Source of the DNA: Roseovarius aestuarii
Lineage (GTDB): Bacteria; Pseudomonadota; Alphaproteobacteria; Rhodobacterales; Rhodobacteraceae
NCBI RefSeq assembly: GCF_019966515.1
Contig: NZ_JAIMIB010000002.1
Location: forward strand, 1 to 64,000
Direction of reading: 5' to 3'
DNA: 64,000 nucleotides
Made by a program: the position numbers and the translations under genes. Each line of letters begins with the position of its first letter. Within the stretch, counting starts at the first letter, position 1. This document shows, piece after piece, positions 34,952-43,539 of this stretch. The notes beneath the pieces were generated by a model. That model saw only the letters and a list, made by a program, of their open reading frames with translations. It was not told the origin of the DNA and made no database searches.

Positions 34952-36124
34952 ATGAAGATCAGGACCATCCGGGCCACCCCCGTGAACATCCCTTTCGTGG
35001 CACCATACAGGTTCAGCTATGGTGCAATTGCTTCGCTGACCAAGACCATTATCGAGGTGGAAACCACCGAGGGAGTGGTGGGATTAGGCGAATGTGCCGA
35101 TGGCGACCGCAGCGCCGACGTGCTGACACTGGCCGAGCGTCTTATTGGTCTGGATATTCGGCTTATTTCCGAGATCGAGCGCAGGGTCGTGCCGGGCATG
35201 GCCTGCACGCCCTGGGATAACCTGCTGGCAAAGCGGCGCGCCTTTGGGGGTATCGAAATGGCGCTATGGGATGCGCGCGGCAAGTCCGAGAACCTGCCGA
35301 TCTGGCATCTGCTGGGCGGCAAGCATCGCGACTTTGTACCGCTGACCGAATATTTCGCCTTTCGGTTGCCCGGACCGTCGCACCCCGGTGAGGCGACCCC
35401 GCTGGAGATCGCGCGGTTTTGCACCCGAATGATCGACGAGCATGACGCGCGGATTTTCGAGGGCAAGCTGGCGACCGTGGACCTGGACACCGAGGTTGAG
35501 ATGATGCGTGAGGTTCGCGCGGCGATTGGAAATCGCGAGTTGCGGATGGATGCCAATGGTGTCTGGACGCTGCCGACAGCGAAGCGGGCTTTGACGCGTG
35601 TGGCACCCTACGACATCAGCTGGATTGAGGAGCCGGTTGAAAGTTATGAGGAAATGGCGGCTTTGCGCGAATTTACCGACATGAACCTGTCAAGCCACCG
35701 GATTGATCTGCGCCGCGCCGTTGAACTGGGCGCGCCAGACACTATCGTGACTAATCTGAATGAGCTGGGTGGGATTGCGGCGACAATGGCATTCATCCGA
35801 TCATGCGAGACGTTTAATGTCGGTTTTCGGTTTCACAGTGGCGAGAGTGGTGTTGGGAGCGCCGCCTACCTTCAGGTTTCCGCCGCTGCCCGGCATGTGC
35901 ATGACGCCAGCCAGACATTGCAGCGCTGGTATGCGGATGATGTGGTCGAGGGCGGACCAATGCAGCCGAAATCCGGCGGCTTATCTGTGCCGGACGGGCC
36001 CGGGCTGGGGGTGGTGCTTGACCATAAAGCCCTGATGCGCTGCCACGAACGCTACCGTGATGAGGGCGCCTTTCCAGCAGAGAGCACGTCCGCGCATTAT
36101 GGCGGTAGCTTTCTGAAGCGATAA
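34952..36124 (+). CDS. Enolase-superfamily sugar-acid dehydratase-like enzyme (glucarate dehydratase related)
   Basis: 390 residues of the mandelate racemase/enolase superfamily. The N-terminal capping domain starts MKIRTIRATPVNIPF, followed by a modified TIM barrel with FEGKLATVD at the strand carrying general-base lysine, MDANGVW and WIEEPVE for the first two metal ligands, and TNLNELGG for the next. HSGESGVGSAAYLQV and the C-terminal GPMQPKSGG block are typical of glucarate-dehydratase-like members. The KxK motif is reduced to GKL, so the reaction may differ. It stands 118 bp after hisG with a stem-loop between, so it is probably a separate unit. No sugar-acid transporter is adjacent. Confidence 0.82.
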   Translation: MKIRTIRATPVNIPFVAPYRFSYGAIASLTKTIIEVETTEGVVGLGECADGDRSADVLTLAERLIGLDIRLISEIERRVVPGMACTPWDNLLAKRRAFGGIEMALWDARGKSENLPIWHLLGGKHRDFVPLTEYFAFRLPGPSHPGEATPLEIARFCTRMIDEHDARIFEGKLATVDLDTEVEMMREVRAAIGNRELRMDANGVWTLPTAKRALTRVAPYDISWIEEPVESYEEMAALREFTDMNLSSHRIDLRRAVELGAPDTIVTNLNELGGIAATMAFIRSCETFNVGFRFHSGESGVGSAAYLQVSAAARHVHDASQTLQRWYADDVVEGGPMQPKSGGLSVPDGPGLGVVLDHKALMRCHERYRDEGAFPAESTSAHYGGSFLKR

Positions 36125-36154
36125 TGTGTTTTCGCAGCTGTCAGGCTACCGCGG

Positions 36155-36679
36155 TCAAAACCGGAAGGTGCCGCGAACCTGTACAGTTGTGGCGTCAACG
36201 TCGGTCGCGGTTGAATTGAAGTTATCAAATTCATGATACAGCAATTCGCCGCCGAGGCTGAAATTCGGCGTCAGCGGCTGTTCATATCCCGCGCCGATAA
36301 AGTAGCCGTCATCGTCGCCCAGGGTGTCCGTATCGGCGTTGGCATATCCTGCCGTCCCATAGGCCAACCCCTGGCCGATCTTGTAGCCGCCGCGGAATTT
36401 GATCCGCCAGACCTCTTCAAGATCGGCGGTGGTGCCCAGACTGATGTCGGCAAAGTCGTAATCGGCACCCAGCCCGACAACCCAAGCGCCCAGATCCCAA
36501 TCAAAGCCTGCGGTGATGCCCCCGATGCTGCCTTCGCCGTTTACACCGGCCAGGTTGGTCTCGACATCTGCGAATCCCAACTGAATCCCGGCATAGGCAC
36601 CTGTCCAATCATTGGATTGCGCAAAAGCCGATGCTGCCGGCAACACGGACAAAACGAGAAAAGCGGCAATCTTTTTCAT
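36155..36679 (-). CDS. Small outer-membrane beta-barrel protein, paralog 1
   Basis: 174 residues with a signal peptide (KKIAAFLVLSVLPAASAFAQ) and repeated amphipathic strands of the OmpA-like or Omp25 8-stranded barrel type: NDWTGAYAGIQLGFAD, GFDWDLGAWVVGLGADYDF, GGYKIGQGLAYGTAGYA, and a final VRGTFRF with C-terminal phenylalanine for BAM recognition. It is clearly related to the next gene upstream; both share YHEFDNFNST and DVDATTVQ. It may be a surface or structural barrel; no transport function is shown. Confidence 0.85.
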   Translation of the reverse strand: MKKIAAFLVLSVLPAASAFAQSNDWTGAYAGIQLGFADVETNLAGVNGEGSIGGITAGFDWDLGAWVVGLGADYDFADISLGTTADLEEVWRIKFRGGYKIGQGLAYGTAGYANADTDTLGDDDGYFIGAGYEQPLTPNFSLGGELLYHEFDNFNSTATDVDATTVQVRGTFRF

Positions 36680-36982
36680 ATCCGGCGACCTTCTTAAAAC
36701 GCGCGCAAGCCCGTAAACGGGCAGTGCGCCGAGGCTCTGGATGGAAACCTATTCAACACCAAACCAGTGTAGCATATAATCGTCACCTGGGTCTGGTTTC
36801 TTCAACAGATAGTGAAAATTCGGTGAACTGCGTAAACGAGAGCGCTTCGGTGCAGTATAATATTTTCATGTTTATATATTTATAACAAATACTTACGATG
36901 TAATATTGGTCTAGATGACGTGCTCACACAAGAACGCCCCCGGTGATTGCCGGGGGCGCGATGTTTGCCTGCGGTGAGGCGA
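36680..36982. other. Intergenic region between the two barrel genes
   Basis: About 300 bp, strongly AT-rich at 36860-36915 (TTTATATATTTATAA), which suggests a promoter for the downstream paralog. It also contains the terminator of the upstream paralog at 36935-36958. No gene seen. Confidence 0.55.
36935..36958 (-). terminator. Terminator of barrel paralog 2
   Basis: CGCCCCCGG and CCGGGGGCG pair perfectly around a 6-base loop, 24 bp after the stop codon; on the minus strand it is followed by TTCTTGT. Confidence 0.75.
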
Positions 36983-37546
36983 TCAGAAGCGGAAGGTGCC
37001 GCGCAGTTGAACCGTGGTGGCATCAACATCAACGCCGGTGGAGTTGAAATTGTCGAACTCGTGGTAAAGAACCTCACCACCCAGGCTGAAGTTCTGAGCG
37101 ATCAGGTGCTCGTAACCTGCGCCGATGACGTAACCGTCGTCGTCACCGATGGTATCGGAATCTGCATAGGCGTAGCCAGCGGTACCGTAAAGCAGGCCCT
37201 GACCAATCTTGTAACCGGCCCGTCCTTTCAGGCGGCCAATCTGTTCGATGTCGCCACCGGCGAAATCGTAGTCAGCACCAACGCCCACAACCCAGTTTCC
37301 CAGATCCCAATCATAGCCGCCGATGATACCGCCGATGAATTCGTCTTCGTCACCACCGGGCGACGCGTTAAAGTTGCCGTAGCCCAGCTCGACACCGCCG
37401 TAGAAGCCAGTCCAGTCGGGCGACGCCGGAGCCGGAGCGGGTGCAGCGATGACAGGTTCCGTCGCGACGGGTTCAGGCGAACCCGCAAGGGCCGGTGCGG
37501 TTGCCAGGGCCAAGGCGGCGGTGGCGAGTGTAATCTTCTTGAACAT
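36983..37546 (-). CDS. Small outer-membrane beta-barrel protein, paralog 2
   Basis: 187 residues: signal peptide ending near ALAG, then a proline- and alanine-rich linker (PEPVATEPVIAAPAPAPAS) not present in paralog 1, then the same barrel: PDWTGFYGGVELGYG, GYDWDLGNWVVGVGADYDF, GRAGYKIGQGLLYGTAGYA and LRGTFRF at the end. I chose the ATG at 37546 with GAGG in front; the frame continues upstream to 37696 without support. The two genes are tandem paralogs separated by a terminator and an AT-rich promoter, so they can be expressed separately. Confidence 0.85.
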   Translation of the reverse strand: MFKKITLATAALALATAPALAGSPEPVATEPVIAAPAPAPASPDWTGFYGGVELGYGNFNASPGGDEDEFIGGIIGGYDWDLGNWVVGVGADYDFAGGDIEQIGRLKGRAGYKIGQGLLYGTAGYAYADSDTIGDDDGYVIGAGYEHLIAQNFSLGGEVLYHEFDNFNSTGVDVDATTVQLRGTFRF

Positions 37547-37934
37547 GTTAACGTCCTCTTGATTTCGGTGCCCCTCGCAGGGCGGTTTTGCGCGGCATCC
37601 GGCAGGATCGCCGGTCTTTTGTGCCGTGTCTGATAAGGCGGTATTTGATGTGCCCATGAGGTAAAACAAGAGCGGGTCGGTAAAAGTTCCGATCACAAAA
37701 TTTTGTGGTCAGATCTGCGCGGAAAATGGCTGTTTGACCGGCGGGTTTCCGCAGGAAATTGAGGCGTTTGCGCAACATTCTAGTGGTATTCGTGCGTGAC
37801 CACTGGATCTAAAGGCGAGGTTTCCCATCTGACACGGTTTTGCGGGATTTACTCGGTGAGGATCGCCCCATTCGGGCGCCCGCCCACCCTCCCTGTCCGC
37901 CCTCACGGGGCGATTTGGGCGGCGTACCAATGTG
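37547..37934. other. Intergenic region with stem-loop copy B
   Basis: 388 bp upstream of barrel paralog 2 and downstream of the DUF1489 gene. No gene found. It contains the stem-loop at 37862-37914 and probably the barrel promoter around 37.6-37.75 kb. Confidence 0.55.
37862..37914. repeat. Stem-loop repeat, copy B
   Basis: ATCGCCCC (37862-37869) pairs with GGGGCGAT (37907-37914); then one T-A pair among mismatches; then GGGCG pairs with CGCCC around the loop CCCGCCCACCCTCCCTGTC. Compared with copy A, three pairs change on both sides at once (T-A to C-G, C-G to T-A, A-T to G-C). It lies 20 bp beyond the DUF1489 stop. Confidence 0.8.
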
Positions 37935-38357
37935 TCAGAGCACGCCGATATCTGCCAGTGCCGCCGAAAGATCGTCTGGCAGCGTGTCATCACTCAGCCG
38001 CGTGCGTGGCAGGTCAGCCGGGGCATCACCCGGATCGAGATAGCGCCAGCCCTGGAACGGACGGCGTTTGACGCTCGTGGTGCGGATCAGCTCTGGCGCA
38101 AGCACGAAAGCGCAACGCCGGATGCCGTCGCTGCCGATCACCTCGTCAAACCGCAGAACGCGCTGGCGGCAGCGGATGAAGCCCTGGATCACCCAGAAGA
38201 TGCTACCGCCTTCGAGGATTTCCGCCTCGCGCTTGGGCCACATGCGGGTGACATGGCGCGGCAGCCCATCGGGGCCTTGTGCCCGTTTGGTTTTATACCA
38301 CTCGGCCAGCCCGTCGACGCTTTCGGTGCCGACGCTGAGTTTGAGCAGATGCATCAT
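37935..38357 (-). CDS. DUF1489 family protein
   Basis: 140 residues: MMHLLKLSVGTESVDGLAEW, TRMWPKREAEIL, GSIFWVIQGFIRCRQ and RPFQGWRYL match the DUF1489 pattern found almost only in alphaproteobacteria. Function is unknown; there is no signal peptide or membrane segment. A GTG two codons upstream (38363) with GGGGGA in front is an equally good start. It is divergent from nrdJ. Confidence 0.85.
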   Translation of the reverse strand: MMHLLKLSVGTESVDGLAEWYKTKRAQGPDGLPRHVTRMWPKREAEILEGGSIFWVIQGFIRCRQRVLRFDEVIGSDGIRRCAFVLAPELIRTTSVKRRPFQGWRYLDPGDAPADLPRTRLSDDTLPDDLSAALADIGVL

Positions 38358-38452
38358 CGCCACAGAATCCCCCCTTGGGCCACATAGAGTAGTGGAAATG
38401 CCGCAGGCTTCAAGCTATTGTGGTTGCCTGCCGCCTTTTAAGGAATCGATTG

Positions 38453-40759
38453 ATGACTCGTTTCGCTGCCCCGATCGCCGAACAGATCTGGAATATGAAA
38501 TACCGCTATACGCCCTCAAACGGGGCGGATGGCGATCAGTCGGTCGAGGATAGCTGGCGGCGAATCGCGCGGGCGTTGGCAGCGGTCGAAGAGGCACCGG
38601 AGCTGTGGGAAGATAGATTTTACGCAGCGCTTGAAGATTTCAAGTTTCTGCCAGCCGGGCGGATCACCTCGGGGGCCGGGACCGGACGTGCCGTGACGCT
38701 GTTCAACTGTTTCGTCATGGGCACGATCCCTGACGACATGAGCGGGATATTCGATGGGTTGCGCGAAGCCGCGCTGACCATGCAACAGGGTGGCGGGATC
38801 GGCTATGATTTCAGCACCATCCGACCCAAGGGCGCCGAGGTTAAAGGTGTTGGTGCCGATGCAAGCGGGCCGCTGAGTTTCATGGATGTCTGGGACGCGA
38901 TGTGCCGCACTATCATGAGCGCGGGCAGCCGCCGCGGGGCAATGATGGCGACGATGCGCTGCGATCATCCGGATATCGAGGAATTCATCAGCGCCAAGGC
39001 CGATGCAGCGCGGCTGCGCATGTTCAACCTGTCGGTGCTTGTGACCGATGCCTTCATGGAGGCTGTCAAGGCCGATGGCCCGTGGGAGCTGACTTTCGAC
39101 GGCAAGGTCTATCATACGATCCAGGCGCGTGATCTTTGGAACAAAATCATGCAGGCGACCTATGATTTCGCCGAGCCGGGGGTGATCTTCATCGATCGGA
39201 TCAATCAGGCCAACAATCTGAATTATTGCGAGGATATTGCCGCCACCAACCCTTGTGGCGAACAGCCTTTGCCGCCCTATGGTGCCTGTCTTCTGGGGTC
39301 GGTCAACCTGGCGCGGCTGGTCAGCGACCCGTTCGGAGATACCGCCGCGCTGGACAAAGAACAACTGAACGAACTGGTCAGCACCGCCGTGCGGATGATG
39401 GACAATGTGGTCGATGTATCGCGCTTCCCGCTGGAGGCACAGGCGCGCGAGGCGCAGGCCAAGCGCCGGATCGGGCTGGGCGTGACAGGGCTTGCCGATG
39501 CGCTGTTGATGGTGGGCCTGCGCTATGGTTCGGACGAGGCGGCGCGTCAGACGTCGGACTGGCTGCACGCGATTGCCCGCGCAGCGTATCTGGCGTCGGT
39601 GGCACTCGCGAAGGAGAAAGGCGCGTTTCCTTTGTTCGACGCCGAGGCTTATCTGGCCAGCGGTACGATGCAGGGGATGGACGAGGATGTGCGCAAGGCC
39701 GCGGCCGAACATGGTATCCGCAATGCGCTTTTGACCTCCATCGCGCCCACCGGCACCATCAGCCTTTACGCGGGCAATGTCAGTTCGGGCATCGAGCCGG
39801 TCTTTGCCTATTCCTATACCCGCAAGGTTCTGCAGAAGGATGGCAGCCGCACCGAAGAAGAGGTGGTCGATTACGCCGTGGCGCTCTGGCGGGAAAAATT
39901 CGGGGATGCGCCGCTGCCGGATTATTTCGTCAACGCCCAGACGCTGGCCCCTTCTGATCATGTGAAGATGCAAGCTGCGGCGCAACGATGGGTCGATAGC
40001 AGCATCTCGAAGACCATCAACTGCCCAGAGGATATTTCCTTTGAGGCGTTCAAGGATGTCTACCTGCAAGCCTGGGATACGGGCTGTAAGGGGTGCACCA
40101 CCTACCGGCCCAATGATGTGACCGGCAGCGTGTTGAGCGTCTCCGAGAAAGACACGAATGCGCCTAGCGGGACTGCGCCGGAAGTTGTCGCCGATAGTGA
40201 CGCCGAACCGCTCACCCCCCATGGTGACGTGATTTACATGTCCGAGCCCCTGGACAGGCCCAATGCGCTGGAAGGCAATACCTACAAGCTGAAATGGCCT
40301 GACAGCAACCACGCGATCTATATCACCGTCAACGATGTGGTGTTGGGCGGCCATCGCCGCCCGTTCGAGGTATTCATCAACTCCAAGAATATGGAGCATT
40401 TCGCCTGGACGGTCGCCCTGACCCGGATGATCTCGGCGGTGTTCCGGCGTGGTGGGGATGTGTCTTTTGTGGTCGAGGAGCTCAAGGCTGTGTTCGACCC
40501 GCGCGGCGGTGCCTGGATGCAGGGAAAATATGTGCCGTCTATTCTGGCCGCGATCGGCGGCATCCTTGAAAAACATATGATCCAGACCGGGTTTCTGGCG
40601 GGTGAGGGGATGGGTCTTAAGTCAGACCCGCAGGCCGAGGTTGTCAATCTGGGCGACGCGCCCCGGGGGCCGGCCTGCGCGGCCTGTGGTGAATTCGGGA
40701 TGCGCATGGTCGAGGGGTGCATGACCTGCCCCAGTTGCGGTCATTCGAAATGCGGCTGA
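38453..40759 (+). CDS. nrdJ: Adenosylcobalamin-dependent ribonucleotide reductase, class II
   Basis: 768 residues. It reduces ribonucleotides to deoxyribonucleotides using a coenzyme B12 radical, so it works with or without oxygen. Visible active-site parts: LFNCFVMG (first redox cysteine), NPCGEQPLPPYGACLLGSVNL with the radical cysteine and the glutamate, and PTGTISLYAGNVSSGIEPVF for the phosphate loop. The C-terminal tail has CAACGEFGM and CPSCGHSKCG, the cysteine pairs that re-reduce the active site and a likely zinc site. AAGGA precedes the ATG at 38453. No B12 riboswitch was seen upstream. Confidence 0.96.
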   Translation: MTRFAAPIAEQIWNMKYRYTPSNGADGDQSVEDSWRRIARALAAVEEAPELWEDRFYAALEDFKFLPAGRITSGAGTGRAVTLFNCFVMGTIPDDMSGIFDGLREAALTMQQGGGIGYDFSTIRPKGAEVKGVGADASGPLSFMDVWDAMCRTIMSAGSRRGAMMATMRCDHPDIEEFISAKADAARLRMFNLSVLVTDAFMEAVKADGPWELTFDGKVYHTIQARDLWNKIMQATYDFAEPGVIFIDRINQANNLNYCEDIAATNPCGEQPLPPYGACLLGSVNLARLVSDPFGDTAALDKEQLNELVSTAVRMMDNVVDVSRFPLEAQAREAQAKRRIGLGVTGLADALLMVGLRYGSDEAARQTSDWLHAIARAAYLASVALAKEKGAFPLFDAEAYLASGTMQGMDEDVRKAAAEHGIRNALLTSIAPTGTISLYAGNVSSGIEPVFAYSYTRKVLQKDGSRTEEEVVDYAVALWREKFGDAPLPDYFVNAQTLAPSDHVKMQAAAQRWVDSSISKTINCPEDISFEAFKDVYLQAWDTGCKGCTTYRPNDVTGSVLSVSEKDTNAPSGTAPEVVADSDAEPLTPHGDVIYMSEPLDRPNALEGNTYKLKWPDSNHAIYITVNDVVLGGHRRPFEVFINSKNMEHFAWTVALTRMISAVFRRGGDVSFVVEELKAVFDPRGGAWMQGKYVPSILAAIGGILEKHMIQTGFLAGEGMGLKSDPQAEVVNLGDAPRGPACAACGEFGMRMVEGCMTCPSCGHSKCG

Positions 40760-41086
40760 TCAGCACGATAGACCCGATTTAGGAGCGGCAGAGCGACTAA
40801 ACCTCAGGCGGAAGAAATAGGGCTGATTTTGGGCTTGAGCGGACGTTGACGACGGACGCCCCGCGCGGAACCAAGGCCGAAGGCCGCCGCGCGATCGCCA
40901 GACCGCCCCCCCGGGCTGGCGATTGGCTGGCGTTGGCGTAAGGTTTTGAGGTTCTTCTGACTTTGCCGAGATAAAGTGCACGCCATTGACGTTGGCCGCT
41001 ATCCCGCGGTCTGGCAATAGCGCAGCTTGTCGCTGTCAGCGTTAATGCCCGCTCAAGGTTAATACCTGGTCGTCCTTCAGCTTAAT
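40760..41086. other. Intergenic region with a palindromic hairpin
   Basis: 327 bp between convergent nrdJ and the serine hydrolase. No gene is supported; minus-strand open frames here have no motif or ribosome site. A hairpin ATCGCCAG (40894-40901) / CTGGCGAT (40916-40923) with a C-rich 14-base loop is present, with GGCCGCCGCGCG before it. It may be a dispersed palindromic repeat or a terminator. Confidence 0.55.
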
Positions 41087-42313
41087 CTACAGGTCGCGGC
41101 CCAACGCCCTTGCGATGGCGTGAAAGGCTGCCATGCAATCCCTCACCCGGCTGGGGTTGGTGAATTCGGGCCAGGTTGAAAGTTTGACGAAAACCATGCC
41201 GCGTTCCGGGGAGACATAGATCGTCTGCCCGAATACGCCGAGGCAAAGATGACCCGTCCGGTCACTATCCTCGATCCAGAACTGATTGCGATACCGGCCA
41301 TTGGGAAAGTAATTCTGACCATAGTCGTTGAAAAGGCCGTGATCGCCGCTGCGGATGTCATCGACCCATGCTTTGGGGATGACCTGTTTACGGCCCACCT
41401 TGCCGTCGTTCAGATAGGCCAGTCCGACACGCCCGAGATCGCGCAGCGTTGCGCTGAACCCGCCACAGGACAGTCCGTAACCTGATGTGTCGACGGTGAA
41501 ATTGGCATGTTCTTCGGCACCGATCGGGGCCCAGAGATGCTCGGACACGATCTGGGGCAACCGCTTTCCGGTGACACGTTCCATGGCATGGGCCAGAACA
41601 TCGGTTTCGATTGAACGGTATTGGAACCGCGCGCCATGCTCGGCGTCTTTCACCTGCATCGAGAGGATCTGATCCCAGATGTTGCTGGGCCAGTATTCAT
41701 GATCGTACCCTTCCGGCACCGGCTTCCAGCCGCTGGCCACGTCCATCTTGCCGATATCGCTGGCGCGGTTGGCATAGTCGGTCTCGTCGAAGCGCACACC
41801 CGAGGTCATATCCATGACCTGTTGCAGGCTCGCCCCCGCCCAGGCGGTATGGGCCAGTTCCGGCAGTGGCTCGGTCACCGGGGCAGACGGATCCAGTAAC
41901 CCCTCTTCGATCAGGGGGGCGGCGGCGGTCGCGGTGATGGATTTCGATACCGATTGCACCAGGTGCAGCGTGTGCGGCTGCATCCCGTTCCAATAGCTTT
42001 CATGAGCGATCTTGCCGTCCTTCAGGATCAGCAGCCCGTCAGAATAGCTATAATCGATCCATTCGGCGATGGTGGCGGGACCATGCTGCGCCTCGAACGT
42101 TATATCTTCGATGGATTCATGTGCGTCCGCCAGTGGGGAGACTGTCGTTCCCCGACGCACCGGCGCCGTGGGCAGCAGTTCCTGGATGTGCTGAAAGCTC
42201 CAGCGGTTCCAAGGTGGACGATCCCAGTCAATCCGGGGCACACGCCAGTCCGGCGGCGGTGGGCTGCCCTGCATGATGGGCGGCGTAGGTTGCGAATTTA
42301 CGTAGCTGTGCAT
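41087..42313 (-). CDS. Serine hydrolase, beta-lactamase/6-aminohexanoate-dimer-hydrolase type
   Basis: 408 residues of the class C beta-lactamase-like fold. The nucleophile motif SVSK (S-x-x-K) lies in LVQSVSKSITAT, the tyrosine motif is YRS in ARFQYRSIETD, and the third motif region is GVFGQTIYVSP in place of KTG, as in NylB- and EstB-type esterases or amidases rather than true beta-lactamases. No signal peptide is visible, so it is probably cytoplasmic. I prefer the ATG at 42313, which has GGAG; the frame extends to 42379 without a ribosome site. Substrate is unknown. Confidence 0.83.
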   Translation of the reverse strand: MHSYVNSQPTPPIMQGSPPPPDWRVPRIDWDRPPWNRWSFQHIQELLPTAPVRRGTTVSPLADAHESIEDITFEAQHGPATIAEWIDYSYSDGLLILKDGKIAHESYWNGMQPHTLHLVQSVSKSITATAAAPLIEEGLLDPSAPVTEPLPELAHTAWAGASLQQVMDMTSGVRFDETDYANRASDIGKMDVASGWKPVPEGYDHEYWPSNIWDQILSMQVKDAEHGARFQYRSIETDVLAHAMERVTGKRLPQIVSEHLWAPIGAEEHANFTVDTSGYGLSCGGFSATLRDLGRVGLAYLNDGKVGRKQVIPKAWVDDIRSGDHGLFNDYGQNYFPNGRYRNQFWIEDSDRTGHLCLGVFGQTIYVSPERGMVFVKLSTWPEFTNPSRVRDCMAAFHAIARALGRDL

Positions 42314-42430
42314 CCGAATCTCCGAGAGTACCGCACCACTGTTCAAGTGTCGTGGGTCGTTCGGCACAGCATTTAGCATTTCAGGCGGTTTGTTAATCTA
42401 AAACCTGTTTGCGCCTCCCTGTCTGGAACC

Positions 42431-42482
42431 CCACGCGGTGATCAAGATGCCATAGGACAGATTGGCATAGATCACCGCGTGG
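42431..42482. other. Long imperfect hairpin in an intergenic region
   Basis: CCACGCGGTGATC (42431-42443) pairs exactly with GATCACCGCGTGG (42470-42482); inside, ATGCCA pairs with TGGCAT around a 10-base loop. It lies upstream of the serine hydrolase gene. It could be a terminator, a regulator site or a relic of a repeat. Confidence 0.5.
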
Positions 42483-42581
42483 CGCTGCACACCGGTCACC
42501 CGATTGGGATGATCATGCAGGATGGCCAGCTTTAGGACAGGAAAAAAGCTGGATCAGCGCATGACATCGGGCGAACGGGAT

Positions 42582-42695
42582 TCAAGAGGCGGTGCTGGCC
42601 CCCCGTTGCTGCATAATATCGTAACCGCCTGCCGCGGCTGCGGTACCGCAGAATGCAATCAGGGTAAGGGCGGTTGCAAATAGCATCTTCCTCAT
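42582..42695 (-). CDS. Very small predicted secreted peptide
   Basis: A 37-residue frame: MRKMLFATALTLIAFCGTAAAAGGYDIMQQRGASTAS. The first 22 residues form a convincing signal peptide (two positive charges, hydrophobic core, AAAA cleavage region), leaving only about 15 residues after export. A second ATG at 42686 lies close behind GAGG. Nothing more is known; it may be a real short peptide or a chance frame. It is too short to be called by usual length cut-offs. Confidence 0.4.
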   Translation of the reverse strand: MRKMLFATALTLIAFCGTAAAAGGYDIMQQRGASTAS

Positions 42696-42855
42696 TCTTA
42701 AGGCCGCTTGCTCTGTCAAAACCGGAAACATTACAGAAGAATGCCGACGAGGGTTGGCAGAAAAGGCCTGAAAATGCGGCGCGAAATAGGCGTTTAAACC
42801 GGATTTAAATCGAATGCGCTTGGTCGCGGGCTATCGGGCATCGCCGAGACGAGCG

Positions 42856-43539
42856 TCAGCCTTGTGACAGGTATTTTTCAGCCTCGCGGCGGGCAAACGG
42901 TTTCATGTGTTTTCCGTTGGCGGCCATAAAGGCGCGGACGCGGTCCGGGTCATGTTTGCTGAGGTCGCGCAGCCACCAGGCGACGGATTTCTGGATGAAC
43001 CAGTTTTCGTCCCGTACATAGTTGTTCGCCCAACCCAGCACCCGGTCGCGAATGGCGGCATCGGCGGGCTTTGGGTGGTTCTGTTTGGTCCAGGGCAGGG
43101 TGATGACCATTGCCGCCCGGCGGGTCCAGTGGCTGTCGGATCTGGTCCAGCTCTCGACCTCGTCCAATCGTGACGGATCGGCCTGCAGGCGTTTCTGTCC
43201 GGCCACGCAGGCGTGATCGGCAATCGCCCAGCTGTCGAAATCGGGTACCCAGGATTTGATCAGCTCCCAACAGCTTTCATCGGGGCGGATGCGGGCCTGT
43301 GTCAGCAGTTTTGCGGCGGCCAGTCGGGCCTCGAAGACATCTGTTTGCCAAAGGCCGTCGGCCAGCGCGACACGGCCCTCTATCGTAAGCTGCCCGCGCC
43401 ACTCTTTCGCGAGATCGTTGATCGCCGGGTTTGGAATGCCGAGATAGCGGCGTGGCACCTTATGATAAGCTGCCATCCCGTCGGATCGCCCAGGTTCGAT
43501 ATGGGTGCCCAGTGCATCAAGAGCCTGATCTGGAGTCAT
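42856..43539 (-). CDS. DNA alkylation repair protein (AlkD-like HEAT repeats)
   Basis: 227 residues built of HEAT-like helical repeats. WELIKSWVPDFDSWAIADHACV, RRAAMVITLPW and ENWFIQKSVAWWLRDLSK match the AlkD/AlkC-type family, where tryptophans and an aspartate hold the flipped-out alkylated base region so that N3- and N7-alkyl purines are excised. It is the last gene of the glm operon; its ATG overlaps the PNPOx stop (ATGA). Confidence 0.87.
   Translation of the reverse strand: MTPDQALDALGTHIEPGRSDGMAAYHKVPRRYLGIPNPAINDLAKEWRGQLTIEGRVALADGLWQTDVFEARLAAAKLLTQARIRPDESCWELIKSWVPDFDSWAIADHACVAGQKRLQADPSRLDEVESWTRSDSHWTRRAAMVITLPWTKQNHPKPADAAIRDRVLGWANNYVRDENWFIQKSVAWWLRDLSKHDPDRVRAFMAANGKHMKPFARREAEKYLSQG

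Noticed and set aside
38363..38452. Possible B12 riboswitch upstream of the B12-dependent nrdJ
   Set aside because: The 90-bp gap is too short and lacks the conserved B12-box.
38516..40576. Long antisense open frame (686 codons) opposite nrdJ
   Set aside because: It mirrors the codon bias of nrdJ, has no family motif and no ribosome site; nrdJ motifs on the plus strand are complete.
40760..41017. Minus-strand frame after nrdJ
   Set aside because: Starts without a ribosome site and spans the palindromic hairpin; better explained as intergenic repeat sequence.
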